This document shows, piece after piece, positions 22,553-33,781 of a stretch of DNA of 64,000 nucleotides. Every line of letters begins with the position of its first letter. Position 1 is the stretch's first letter. The DNA lies in assembly GCA_030062745.1 (NCBI GenBank), contig CP099852.1:21164266-21228265 (forward strand), read 5' to 3'. This stretch comes from Capitulum mitella. Its lineage: Eukaryota; Arthropoda; Thecostraca; Pollicipedomorpha; Pollicipedidae. The notes under the pieces were generated by a model, which made no database searches, was not told the DNA's origin, and worked only from the letters and a program-made list of their open reading frames with translations. Made by a program: the position numbers and the translations under genes.

Positions 22553-23085
22553 AGCAGAGGCGGCTTGTCATAACAGGCGACAGAGGCAGTCCCTCACCAG
22601 GAATATCAGAAGATGTGGAATTAAAATCATACATAATCTATGTCTAACAATATCGTTTATAGAACTCAGTGCATCATTAAACAAGTATAATCTGATCTTT
22701 TGCTCCGCTTTCATTAACATAGCAGGGAAAAAGCTCACAAAGATGTCCCACGCCGCACCACATCCCCACATCCGCATCCCCCGCAAGGATACGGCACAAG
22801 GCTGCGGCAGAGCCAGCTAGCTCAGTCGCGTCAGCCAATTCTAGAATCCCGTGCAAAATAGCGCCCCTGGTGACCGTCCGCGAAACTGCACTTCGGCCGC
22901 AGCCAACGCAACTGACAGACATCCCGAGAGACGAGACGTAGTACTGCCTCGAGCCGCCGCCGTTACGGCGCCACTATCGGGCTCACCGACGAAGGATGCT
23001 CGATTACGCGAGATAGCAGCAGTGGCGGAGAAAGAAAGAGGGAAAGCCCATGGTTGCGCTAAAAGCATTGTTTGCAGGGCAACCA
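22553..23085. other. P450 intron 1, mirrored
   Basis: Homologous to about 44622-45160. A frame of about 80 codons (22922-22677, -) is open in both arms but lacks family support. Confidence 0.35.
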
Positions 23086-23210
23086 TAGGCAGGAACAGGG
23101 ATGGCGTGGTGCGTGGCCCCCACTTTTTGGGAATTTCACATTAGGCCTATGGGGAAAACGTCTCTGCCCCCCGCCCCATCCACTTTTCTGGATGTTCCAA
23201 CGTTCCCTTG
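23086..23210. mobile_element. hAT-type MITE, family 3 (left arm)
   Basis: Mirror of 44495-44621. It starts with a degraded CAGGCGTAGGAACAGGG and ends at the inverse of CAAGGGAACGTTGGAAC. The core ACATTAGGCCTATGGGG also matches 8138-8256. Confidence 0.6.
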
Positions 23211-24125
23211 AACAAGCATTGATTAACACACCATATACTAACATTTCGCATTTATTCAAAATGTTAGGCGTACTGGAACTGTGCACATGTGATTCAGTAA
23301 CATCATTGTATGCCACCACTAGTCACGATCATTTCTCTGCCCTTGAAAAGGGAGAGAACTTTCTGCCTGGAGCGCTGGACGCGAGCGTGATGTGATTGTT
23401 TTCATCGCGCGGATTCGAGTAGATGCTCAGGTTGTCCTACCTTTGTCTACAGATAGGGACTACACACCGAGAGTGATGCGTCAACATTTCATTTTTTGAT
23501 TTACGTCTATCTGAGCAGGGTCGGATATCATTCATACGGTCTAACCCTCGCCCGTATAGAGCTTTCTGCAAAACGTAAGCGTATGGGTGTCGGTACGAAC
23601 GCCCCCGGCCACTTCAACGCCGTGTGTCCTAGAGCGTCGCGAAAAAAATGGCGTGTTGCGCGTGACGAGATCTCGCGACTGGTATCTCTTTTTAAGGTCT
23701 CAAGTTAACCTATCACCTTCCAGATCGGGTTAAAAGTCAAAATTGGCAGAAAGTGGTACTTTTTCGAGATAAAGCGCAAATGAACGCAAAAAAATGAAAT
23801 GATGAAAATGATGAAACAGATGATGAAACAAAGAAAGAAAGAAATGATGAAACAAAACGGACATCGTAGTGTTCGCCAATCAATTATCAGTCCATCTGTT
23901 TGCTACATGGCTGTATTTTACCCATTGTATTTTAGCCATGTCATGTCAGGTCAATCCTTGTCATGCAGGGTCGTCTGCCTAAATGCTTTCTTGGAGCTGG
24001 AAAAGCATTTTTGTAGGTAATAGCAGATGCTGAAGTAAGATGTAGTATCTCAGCACTATTGTCAAGTACCATATAAAGTTTGCCTTAGGTCCTCAGATTA
24101 GCTAAAAAATCGTAACTTAGGCGCT
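23211..24125. other. P450 intron 1, mirrored non-coding
   Basis: Homologous to about 43585-44494. At 23790-23860 there is an ATGATGAAA-type simple repeat that is not present in the right arm. Confidence 0.45.
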
Positions 24126-24129
24126 TTAA

Positions 24130-25331
24130 CCCTATTCCCGGCAGGGCGGGCTGAATCCGCCCCCCTCGGGTTTTTTGCTTGCCAATTCCAGGCTTTTTAA
24201 CGCAGCTTCACGAAACTTGGTCACTTTTCCTAGCTATTCTTTTTACGTGCTGTGATAGGATTTCAAAATTCTACATTGCTCAGGAGTGGAGCCAGGCAAC
24301 GTTTTTGGGAGGCACCTCAGGCCATTTTTGGTCATGTTGAGGGTAAAAGAAAAATGTCTGCCAAAAACAGAGTTTTTAAGATAGAACTTAAAACTTTATA
24401 TGGATGTATAGCTCAATAGTTGGGCAATGCGCACACAAAATTTTGTTTATTTGTGGTCGCTTTACAAGGTCAGGTCAAGGTCAAACGTCAATTTATTTTT
24501 TTTGCAATAATTTTGGCGCTGTCTTCTCAAATGCCAAACTCGGAATATATGTGACGTAGAATGGTGCCCTATACTTGTGTACCAAGTTTCAGCTTGATAT
24601 CAGGTCGGGTCACGGAGCTATGACCTAAAATGTCAGTGCGCGTACCCTTTATCGCAATAGCCATTCATGAAATTTTTCAAATAGAGTGAATTCAAATGAT
24701 TGAAAACGTTTACAGATAATATCAAATGCACACGAGATCATTCCAGGTGACCCCAAGGTCACTGGAGGTCATTTAAGGTCAAAGGTCACAAGTTGATCTA
24801 AAGAACGTGTGACCTTAACAGTTCCCCCTTTTTCATGTCCCTGGCACCGCCTATGCTAACATTATGCAAACATTGTGATGCAATTTTTACTTCTTCAGCA
24901 TGGCATGACTAGCAGAAGCCAAAAGTATTTTTACCTTTTTTGTTCATTCAGTTGTAAGAAAACTAATCCTCCTATTTTTGAAACCCTGTGAACGCCCATG
25001 AATTTTCTCAAAATTTCAGATTTGTGGACCTATGGTAAGACCCTTATTCATAATCTTTCGATTCATGCCAGTTTCATTGAAATCGGTCAATAAACAACGG
25101 AGTTATAAGAAGTCCAAAAGTACCCCATTTCGACATTTTTGCCCCCCTGCATCCACAAATTTCGAAATTTTGGAAATTTCTTTCTGTAAAAATGTAGTTC
25201 TTGTCACGGGAAATCGATTGCCGTTTGTTGCGATGACATCGGACGAGTAGTTCTCGAGATCTCGGGGGGGGGGGCCGAATCCACCCCCCTGCCGGGAATC
25301 GACCATACCGTCTAGCCCTCCGGGAATAGGG
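24130..25331 (+). mobile_element. piggyBac-like non-autonomous element, copy 3
   Basis: A 1.2 kb member of the TTAA family, orientation as copy 1. It is flanked by TTAA at 24126-24129 and 25332-25335. The matching place in the right arm (about 43551-43566) reads GCGTTTAAAGCGCC, an uninterrupted empty site with a single TTAA. This directly shows insertion into TTAA with duplication of the target. Half-sites AGGTCA lie at 24756, 24766, 24776 and 24783 with the 4-4-1 spacing of copy 1. The element sits in intron 1 of the left P450. No transposase is encoded. Confidence 0.93.
24756..24788 (+). promoter_or_regulatory. AGGTCA half-site cluster in TTAA element copy 3
   Basis: Four perfect AGGTCA hexamers (24756-24761, 24766-24771, 24776-24781, 24783-24788) in the DR4-DR4-DR1 layout. 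A second cluster near 24465-24482 includes TCAAGGTCA. Nuclear-receptor binding is inference. Confidence 0.4.
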
Positions 25332-25335
25332 TTAA

Positions 25336-26150
25336 AAGCGTTCTTTGAGCTCATATCCAACACCAAATCTAATTTTAGGCATGCCGTGGTATTGCAGACT
25401 CATCACGCCGCGGTCGAAGCCGCTCCGCCCGTCGGTGCAAGTCAGGCGTTCGCTGCATTGCGCCCTCTTTTGATGAAATAAAAGATAAATTGCACGGAAT
25501 TTGAATTGATCGACTGTTCACGCTTCAAGCAATCCGAATATATAGGTTGTTTTGCAAGACCTATTTGCTATTACATTCCCAAATATCAAACGTAACGTGT
25601 TTCCCGCAGTAGATCATGGCCTCAGTTTACACCCTACGCAACCCTAGTAATGAGCATAGGCATATTAAATCTATGCATTGTCTTATAGACATGGAATTTA
25701 GAGTCGACTGATATCTGTTTTATTGTATTTGTGCACTTTGACCGTCTTACTGTGAGACGAAACTGAGACCGTTGTAAACCGGCCGCGTCGGCGCGCGAAA
25801 ATGGCTGTCATGATTCCTGTTATGGCGCCATAGCTCTTTACCATGGCAAAGCAGAAGAAAATTTTTCATGATAACATGCAGAAAGGATGACCCAAAGGTA
25901 CACAAATTTCGGATGGATCACACAAACCGCTCGGATGTTGCCCTCGAAAACCTCGGAGGGTTGCATCAATCCCCCATCCCTATACGGGCGATGGTTAATA
26001 GTTACACAACTTATATAAGAAAGACAGCCGTTTATTAGATAGTATGGCATGCCTAACACTTGCGCTGTGCCTCTGGTGTTTGTGAGACCACAGGTTGCCA
26101 CTGGTTTATGTCACACTGAGAAAACGACTCCAAGACGTTTTGCAATTATT
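25336..26150. other. P450 intron 1, mirrored non-coding
   Basis: Homologous to about 42745-43550. No gene seen. Confidence 0.45.
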
Positions 26151-26155
26151 TTCCA

Positions 26156-26196
26156 TTCTTATTTATTTATTTATTTATTTATTTACTTATTTACGT
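26156..26196. repeat. (TTTA)n microsatellite
   Basis: About nine TTTA-type units. A shorter version on the other strand lies at about 42708-42735 in the right arm. Confidence 0.85.
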
Positions 26197-26584
26197 ATTT
26201 TTGTTGTATTCTACTTTGCTGTTTTATCCACTTATTTCAATTCTTCTTTCAAGCCAGTTTTAGGTATAACATTCTAGTTTGAGTTCTCTGCTGAGGCTCT
26301 TGCTAAACCAATTTCCGTATGGAAATGCAGGGCTCATTGTAAACCAGCAAATGTTCTATAATCATCATTCATGAAGGCGGTACACGGCAAGAAGGGCTGC
26401 TGATCTCACGTTTGCGCATTCGGTTTATCGTGAGACACGTTACTGATCTCAACGGATCAAGTCGCAACGTGTTTTGGGGCGCATGCAGTACTGAGCTAGC
26501 GAACTTGAATAGGCGGCTTTGAACCAGCAACTGACTTCCATTGGTGGTCGTAGTGAGGTGGTTGAGTGAGGTGGTCGGCTTGAG

Positions 26585-26758
26585 CACCAACGCAGCAAAA
26601 GGGGGAGGGGCCGGGGGTCCGCGTCCTCCCCACCTTAGGCCCGCATTTTTGTGAAAACCATTGTACATTGTCTTCCCAGCAGCCGGCTTTGGCATGATTT
26701 CAGTTCACAATGAGCTCCGCCCCCTCCCCCCCTTAAGAAAATCCTGGCTGCGCCCCTG
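26585..26758. mobile_element. hAT-type MITE, family 2 (left arm)
   Basis: A 174-base element. It starts CACCAACGCAGCAAAAGGGG and ends with the inverse of CAGGGGCGCAGCCAGGATTT. The flanks GGCTTGAG (26577-26584) and AGCTTGAG (26759-26766) form an 8-base duplication with one mismatch. The core resembles 28051-28160/34638-34700 and 41264-41436. The right-arm copy (about 42187-42320) survives only in part. Confidence 0.78.
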
Positions 26759-26766
26759 AGCTTGAG

Positions 26767-27417
26767 TCAGGCTTGAGGAGGTTGTGGGATGTGGTCAGGT
26801 GTGCCAAGCTGAGCCAGGCGTGCTGTGGGATCTTCAGACAGCCATGAAGGTAGATGGGAAGGTGTTTGACATGAAGATGTTTTTTCATAGACATGTTTCT
26901 AATCTTGAAGTTTTGTCGTGGCTGACTACAGGGGTAACAGGAAATGTAGGTGGTTCGACAGGTCTGTTGCAAGCATTGTGCAGTGATCTGACAGTTCTGT
27001 TCGCATTGTGTCAACGTGAAAAAAGCCCACAGTGAACCGTGCAGGCAAGCTGGACGGAAGGCGATGCGCTACTTAAACCTATAGACTGGGGCCGGATGGT
27101 TTGTCAGTTCTGCTACTAGCGCTAAAACGCTGGGTGGCGGTTTCTTATTTCTACGCTCCTGACATGTCACCGGGACGGTATTTCCTTGTTTGAGTGTTCC
27201 TGGCGTAACACTCCTATGGTTACTTATAGTTATTCGTACGGCAGCAACGATATCATCAATGGACGGTGATCGCCAGCTCGGCGTTGTTTGGGTTCAGCTT
27301 CATTTGGCACAAATATATTTAAGAGCGTATGAAACCACGGTTTTAAAGTTGAACACCGAAACACGAAGGTGGGATGTTTTGAGAATGGCGTTGGACATTG
27401 AGACCGGTGGCTATTCT
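26767..27417. other. Left-arm-specific intron sequence
   Basis: Most of this stretch (to about 27320) has no counterpart in the right arm, where the flanks join near 42180. No gene recognised. Confidence 0.5.
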
Positions 27418-27761
27418 CATTGAGAAACAAGTGAGCACCATGGCCGTTCTCAGAAACCGGTGGGGATTCCCATTTTCCTATTCCAGTCAGACCACAAGTT
27501 TTCATTAGCCCTGTAAGCCATTTGAGAACGTTTTCACTTTAGACTGGTACCTGGTCTCGTATGAAACCACTTCGAACAGGTTTCTCGAGAGACCAGGTGA
27601 AGCCAGGTAGTTTCACATGAGACGAGGTACAAGTCTCGAGTGAAACCGATCTCAAATGAGTTCTCCCAGGGTATTGAAAACGTGTGGTCTGATATGAGAA
27701 GGGAAAATGAGAACCCCTACCGCTCTTTGATACCGGCTACCGGTCTCACTTTTTCTCAGTG
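27418..27761. mobile_element. Foldback-type MITE with long inverted ends (left arm)
   Basis: About 344 bases, mirror of 41727-42071. The first and last roughly 100 bases are imperfect inverted repeats (ends CATTGAG...GTGAG and CTCAC...CTCAGTG). The middle is rich in GAGACCAGGT/ACCTGGTCTC words. No clear target duplication was found and nothing is encoded. Confidence 0.6.
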
Positions 27762-28050
27762 TAACTCTACTTGCTTCACTTATTGGTAACCTGAGGCCAG
27801 GGGAAATGCATGCCAAGTATTCGAGTCGAAACAGCTATCAAACAGTAGTTGGTGGATGGATGCTGTTACATCACGACGGAAGAACAAAAGGTGTATCAAT
27901 GAAACTCACATCACGCTGAAAGCTCATAGTGACAATGATTCCCATCACGAGGACCACAAGTAATCTGGTTCAGGCAAAAGGGTACACTTACGAGAAGTTG
28001 AAACGTGACGTGTAATGATAAACGACACTCAGCTATGATTGGTAAATGAC

Positions 28051-28160
28051 CAGTGGGGCAGCCAGGATGGAGCGGGGGAGCGGGGGACCCAGGTCCCGTC
28101 CTTAAACCCGCATTTTTTGCGAAAACCATTGCACATAGTCTTCCCAGCAGGCGGTTTTCG
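28051..28160. mobile_element. hAT-type MITE, family 2, left part (split by LINE)
   Basis: Starts CAGTGGGGCAGCCAGGATGG after the flank TAAATGAC (28043-28050). The rest of the same element is at 34638-34700, followed by the matching TAAATGAC (34701-34708). The LINE inserted between them. The intact mirror copy is 41264-41436. Confidence 0.9.
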
Positions 28161-28349
28161 GTTGGTTGGTTGGTTATTGGGGCTTAGGGGCGCACCGACT
28201 GCAGGGTCATTCGGCGCCCATAACTTCTTCAAGTAGCTCGATTAAAAAGAGTCACGACAATTAATAAAATCCGACGGCGTAATATAACGCAATTATGTCA
28301 AGACAAAAAAGTTACCTACAACAGCATACACAAAATAAAACACATGTGA

Positions 28350-31300
28350 CTAGTAGCGTGAAAAAACCGCAGAAAAACCGACATCCAATAAAAACCGGAA
28401 CAACTGTCCCGTCTCTATAAAACGAGACTCGTCACTCAGCAAATCCTGCAAAGTGCGAGGAGTCGTACTGTGGCCAAAGTGCCGCAGACGCTCTGAAGTC
28501 AAACCATTGCATGTGATCAGCACATGGTGCACAGTGAGGGGCTCACTGCAGCGGGGGCACATCCCTCTCTCTTCGCCCTTTAACAGATGGTGATGCGTTA
28601 CGTATGTGTGGCCTAGGCGCAAACGGCAGAGAATAACCTCCTCTCGCCGGTTTTCGCGTGAACTTGAGGCCCAAGTTCCCAGGCGGGGTTTAGTACTTTT
28701 CAGCTTATTTGGACCGAGCGCATCCCACTCACGTTGCCACAAGTCATACATATATGACGAAAACACACGATAAAAGTCCTTGGCAGGCAATGACATTCGT
28801 CGCGTCACACACATGCGTGACGCACGCTTCGCGGCTGCATCGGCTCGTTCGTTGCCAGATATCCCCACGTGGCTGGGGATCCAACAGAACGTCACTCTCT
28901 TTCCATGTCGGTCTAACGCTGTCAATCGTCTTAAAATATCCTGTATAAGGGGATGACGCGGATGGAAACACTTCAGCGCTAAAAGGCTACTCAGCGAGTC
29001 TGTAAAAAGTACGTAAAAACCATCGTCGCTTGCCTCAATGAAACACAGCGCCTTGTCGATAGCCACGAGTTCCGACGTATAAACCGATGCATGAGGTGGC
29101 AAAGTAAATGACCGAGTGTCAGGGCCACACACGAAAGCACAGCCCACACCAGCCTCCGTCCTCGATCCATCGGTGAAAGCAGTCATATGGCCATCGTAGG
29201 ATGCCATGTGCTCCAGTGCTCTGCACCGTAACTCCTCCGGGGCCACGTCGCGCTTCCGGTTCTCAGCCAAAGACACGTCCACCACAGGGGACACCAGTTC
29301 CCAGGAGGTATGTCTAGATCGTAAGAACGTGCCACGGACCTCAGTCGCACACCGCTCTCAATTAACAGGTCATGGACTCTCACACAGAAAGGAGTGGCTT
29401 TCAGAGATCGTCCGGTGCGAAAAAGGGCTATTGTGCTGGAAGAAAACACCGCCTCATATGTCGGGTGGTCGGGGAACTGAGCTAACTTGCATGCATACCG
29501 CAGCCCGAGCACCTTCCGTCGCAAAGCCAGGGGTGGCTCATTAGCTTCCACCAAGATACTAGCAGTGGGAGACGTTCTGAAGGCACCCGTAGCAATGCGC
29601 AAGGCAGAGTTGTGCACTGTGTCCAACGTACGCTTGCTGGAATCGCATGCAGAGTCATACACAAAACAAGCATAGTCCAACTTAGAGCGAATCAGGGATC
29701 TGTATAGACGGAGCAACGTCACTCTGTCCGCACCGTACGATGTACCTGCGACACACTTTAAAACGTTCAGTGATTTAAAACACTTCTCACGCAGCGATTT
29801 AAAATGGTCCCTGTACGTCAATCGTTTGTCAAATTGCAGTCCAAGAAACCGCACTACTGGCTCCGACGGAATCAGTTTCCCGTACAGTTGCACAGATAAA
29901 GCGGGACAGCCACGGCGAGAGCGGCAAAAGTGGCACGCAACTGTTTTTGACGTCGAGAAACGGAAGCCATTTGCCAGGCTCCACTTCTCCAAGCGGCCGA
30001 CGGCCAGCTGCAACTGCCTCTCCATCGAGATAGCACTAGACGCCTTACACCATATTGCCAGATCGTCGACGAACAGTGACCTTCCTACAGAGCGAGGCAG
30101 TCTGTCTACCACATCGTTAATCATAATGGCAAAGAGTGTCACACTTAACACACCACCCTGAGGCACGCCGTTCACCTGCAGAAACCGGTCAGAAAAGTGC
30201 TTTCCTACACGAACACGGAAAAAACGGTCATCCAAGTAGTTCTGTAAAAAGACGCCCATACGACCACGAATACCTTGCCCAAAGGCCTTCAAGAGAATGC
30301 CGTGTCGCCACGTCGTGTCGTATGCACCCTCGATGTCAAAAAACACCTCCCACATGACGTCGTTCCCGAAAAGCAACACGCACTGCTGTGTCTAGGGCTA
30401 AAAGGTGGTCCACAGTACTACGGTTTTTCCGGAGACCGCACTGAGCATTGTCAAACACGTTATTCTTCTCTAAAAACCAGGTCAGGCGGAGGTTAACCAT
30501 CTTCTCCAAAAGTTTACACAAGGAAGATGTCAGAGATATGGGACGATAATCAAGAGGGTTTAAACCACTCTTGCCGGGCTTGCACAGTGGGATGACGATG
30601 GCCTCTCGCCAGGCCAACGGGAACTCGCCACGGGTCCAAATCGCATTGAACATAGTCAACAGTGTCTCAACCGCGCAATGTGGAAGGTGTCGAAGCATAT
30701 CGTTATGCACTTCGTCTGGGCCCTCCGACACACTGCGCAAGGACGATATTGCTGACCTGAGTTCAGCCATTGTGAACACTTCGTTATACGAGTGCTGCTC
30801 AGAGGTATAAAAGTTCACTGGCGACCGCTCACAGCGAGTTTTGTGACGCACAAACTCAGGATCGGCGCCGCCACCCCGGCAGCGCTCTGCGAGGGCGCGG
30901 CCGATCTCGTTGGCAACGTCAGCAGGGTGAAACACGTCATGGCCGTGCACGCGCAGCACGGGCAGCGGCGCAGAGCAATGTCGGCCCCCTATCCTCTTGA
31001 TGCGGTCCCAGACCTCCGAAGTGCGGGTGGAGCGGTTCAGGCCACCCACATACTCTCGCCATGACCGCCGTTTCGCCTCCAAGATAACACGGCGTGCCGA
31101 GGCCCTCGCTTGTCGAAAAGCGATCAAATTATCAAGTGTACTGCAACGATCGAATGCCCTGTAAGCTCGCCTGCGTGTACGAATGGCGTCTCTACACGCT
31201 TTCGTCCACCATGGCACTGGTGGGCGGCGGGGAGCACCAGATGTTTTGGGGATGCTTTGTCCGGCTGACTGCACGATCATCTCGGTAAATTCGTCCACCG

Positions 31301-32066
31301 ACATCGGCCGCTCCTCCGGCTGACGCCAACGCACGGCCAATTCAACCTCTTCCTCAAATTGGCCCCAGTCAGCACACCGAAGCAACCACCGTGGTGGCCT
31401 TGAGCCGAGCACGGCACCTTCCTTATAGTGCAGCCATACTGGCAAGTGATCGCTTCCGCATGGGTCGTCATCCACCGACCACGTCAAGTACTGCATCATC
31501 TGTGGGCTACAAATGCTCAGGTCTAGAGCCGATGTTTGTCCGGAAGGCAAAGTAAAATGTGTTTTGGCTCCAGTATTTAAAAGACATAGTGATTCGTCGT
31601 TCAACAAGCTTTCTAAAAGTCGACCACGTGTGTCGGTGTTGTCGCAACCCCAATTAGTATGGTGAGCATTAAAATCACCTAAAAGCAGGAAAGGTGCAGG
31701 CAGCTCTGCAACCAGACGCCGGAGCTCCAACGTGGGAAAAACACAACCAGGCGCCAAATACACTGAGCACAGTGTTACTTGACGGCGTCCCAAGTGCGAC
31801 CTCACTGCCACAGCCTGCACATCAGCGCGCACGTCGAGCCGCTGGGTGGGAACACCATGGTGAACGGCTAGTAGGACCCCACCGTGCGCAACGGTGTCGA
31901 CTGGCTCGTCGCGACGAAATATGCTGTAACCTTTGAGACTAAAACAAGTGTTTGGTGCCAGTTTTGTCTCCTGGAGGCCAACAGCAAATGGGCAACGCCG
32001 TCTCAGAAGAGCCTGCAGTTCACTGGCGCTCGACCTAACACCTCTACAGTTCCACTGTAAAATCAC
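28350..32066 (-). pseudogene. LINE ORF2: endonuclease, reverse transcriptase, RNase H (two frameshifts)
   Basis: The start MILQWNCRG is the usual beginning of an apurinic-type endonuclease. The endonuclease then shows QETKL, LLGDFNAHHTNWG and SDHLPVW, covering its catalytic Glu, Asp/Asn and His. Reverse transcriptase follows with PLDYRPISL, VFFDIEGAYD, NGVPQGGVLS and LFVDDLAIW, where the active site is FVDD instead of the common YADD. RNase H shows FTDGS, ELVAIDKAL, FTDSLSS and SGNERADAAAKR. A C-terminal CPRC...HVLITC motif follows. The frame is lost by one extra base near 30346 and regained by one missing base near 29295, so about 1.05 kb covering the reverse-transcriptase core is read in another frame. 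The protein would act in target-primed reverse transcription in the nucleus. Confidence 0.92.
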
Positions 32067-32209
32067 CTGTATAAGGTCGGGTTAAAAGGGTCTTAAAACA
32101 CACCGTCCCGGGATATAAAAGAAGCATCAGCACCTGCAGGAACACTAAAACAGTCACTGCAAGTGCAAGGTTAAAGTGTTCAAAAGAAGTGGTCAGCCCT
32201 TTTGCAAGG

Positions 32210-33781
32210 TCATAACCCTCCCGTGACTGGACGACCTTCTGCAGAACTGCCGCGCACCTTGGCCCTGCCTCCGTCCGTCGGGGACACAGGCCAAGGCGGC
32301 GGGCGTTTTGTTGTCCGGCCCGCGGCCGGGGAGGACGACGCCGACCCACCCCGCGCCGGAGCAGGGGGAGGGCCCATGGCCGCGCCATCGCCAGACGGCG
32401 ACGGATGGGCCCGGGCCGGCGCAACCGTCGGCCCCACGCCCCGGGCCGCGCGACCCGCAGCCCCCAGATCTGGAGCACCCGGGCGCACGGTGACACCCGT
32501 ACTCCGCGTCGCCCCAGGACGGGAAGCACCGCCCGAGAGCTGCGCCCCCGACGGAGCGGTCACCGGGGAACGTCTCGAGGCCGCGGCACGAGGCGGCGTG
32601 GGCGGCGCGGACGCGGGGGACGCAACAGGTCCCGGTGGAGAGCCGCTCCGCGCCGGAGAAGAGCGTGGTCCCCGACCCCGCCGGACCACGGTCCACCCAC
32701 TGCCCCCGGCCGACGGAACGTCCGGGGCCGTGGACACCACCGAGGTGGCGGGCGCAGGAGGCGTCGGGGACCCCAAGGACGTGGCCGGTGCAGAGGGCGC
32801 AGGTACGACGGCAAGGCCGTAATGCTTTAAAATGTTTACTAGTTGAGGCAACGTCATCACTTCAGACTGCGTCGCCGGCACAGCAGTCTTCACCTTCGCA
32901 GCGTAAGACGACTTTGGATGTGTCGCACTGTAGATTTCTCTTGCCTCTCGGAAGGAGACTTTGCGAGAGCATTTTATGGTCAGGATTTCTTTTTCTCTTA
33001 TATAAACAGGACATGTCCTGTCGAAAGACGCATGTGGCGACTGCGTTGGTCCACAGTTGGCACAGCGCGGGGCATGACCCTCGCAAGCATCAGCAAGGTG
33101 CTCTGTTGACGCACAAACTCCACAGACAGGAGGGTTTTTACAATACGGTTTTGTGTGGCCGAAGCGCTGGCACTGGTAACAGCGCATGGGGTTTGGGATG
33201 AACGGTCGCACCTTGACCCTCAGGTATCCAACGGCTACATCAGCAGGTAGGTCAGGCCGGTTAAACGTCAGTACAATGTTATTTGTGGGACAGAGACGTC
33301 CCTCCCGTCTCACCATCATGCGACGGGCGTCCGTCACACCGAACTCGGACAGTCCATCAACAATCTCCTCGTCGGCAACGTCTCTCAGATCGTAACAGTT
33401 TATAATCCCTTTTGACAAGTTCTTCATTTTGTGGGGCTCCACAGTCATATTTACCACCACATCTCGTGTCTCCGTACCGTTGCGCACACTGTATGCGAAC
33501 GTTGTCGCTGTCAAGGCTTTTTCAGCTTCTTCACTTTTCACAAATTCGACCTCTAGGGAGCCGTCTCTCAGTTTGTCACATCTGATAATTTGTCCCAAAC
33601 GGTCGCAGCCGTTACGGCGATGAAAAGGCGACAACGAAGCGAGGGCCTTATCTTTTCCTCGGAAAATCAATACTCGAGCCCCACGGATTTCCGTTCCTCG
33701 GCAGGAGGCAGGGGGACGACTGGTCCGCCCCTCGCAGGGGTGGGAGATGTCTGAGCGTAGAGTTTGGTTAGAGTTTGCCAT
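32210..33781 (-). CDS. LINE ORF1, gag-like nucleic-acid-binding protein
   Basis: A 523-residue frame starting MANSNQTL at 33781. The same frame is open further upstream to 34141, but that extra part is Gly/Pro/Arg-rich leader-like sequence, so the later Met is preferred. Residues about 120-198 resemble the RRM-like fold of LINE gag proteins. Three zinc knuckles follow: CX2CX4HX4C at 201-214 and 220-233, and a longer CX2CX6HX6C at 240-257. The C-terminal third is rich in Pro, Ala and Ser. In related elements ORF1p coats the RNA to form the retrotransposition particle. ORF2 starts 144 bases past this stop. The frame is open, but ORF2 is broken. Confidence 0.88.
   Translation of the reverse strand: MANSNQTLRSDISHPCEGRTSRPPASCRGTEIRGARVLIFRGKDKALASLSPFHRRNGCDRLGQIIRCDKLRDGSLEVEFVKSEEAEKALTATTFAYSVRNGTETRDVVVNMTVEPHKMKNLSKGIINCYDLRDVADEEIVDGLSEFGVTDARRMMVRREGRLCPTNNIVLTFNRPDLPADVAVGYLRVKVRPFIPNPMRCYQCQRFGHTKPYCKNPPVCGVCASTEHLADACEGHAPRCANCGPTQSPHASFDRTCPVYIREKEILTIKCSRKVSFREAREIYSATHPKSSYAAKVKTAVPATQSEVMTLPQLVNILKHYGLAVVPAPSAPATSLGSPTPPAPATSVVSTAPDVPSAGGSGWTVVRRGRGPRSSPARSGSPPGPVASPASAPPTPPRAAASRRSPVTAPSGAQLSGGASRPGATRSTGVTVRPGAPDLGAAGRAARGVGPTVAPARAHPSPSGDGAAMGPPPAPARGGSASSSPAAGRTTKRPPPWPVSPTDGGRAKVRGSSAEGRPVTGGL

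Noticed and set aside
32202..32830. Long Pro/Arg/Gly-rich frames on the + strand
   Set aside because: They are shadows of the GC-rich 3' part of LINE ORF1 on the opposite strand.
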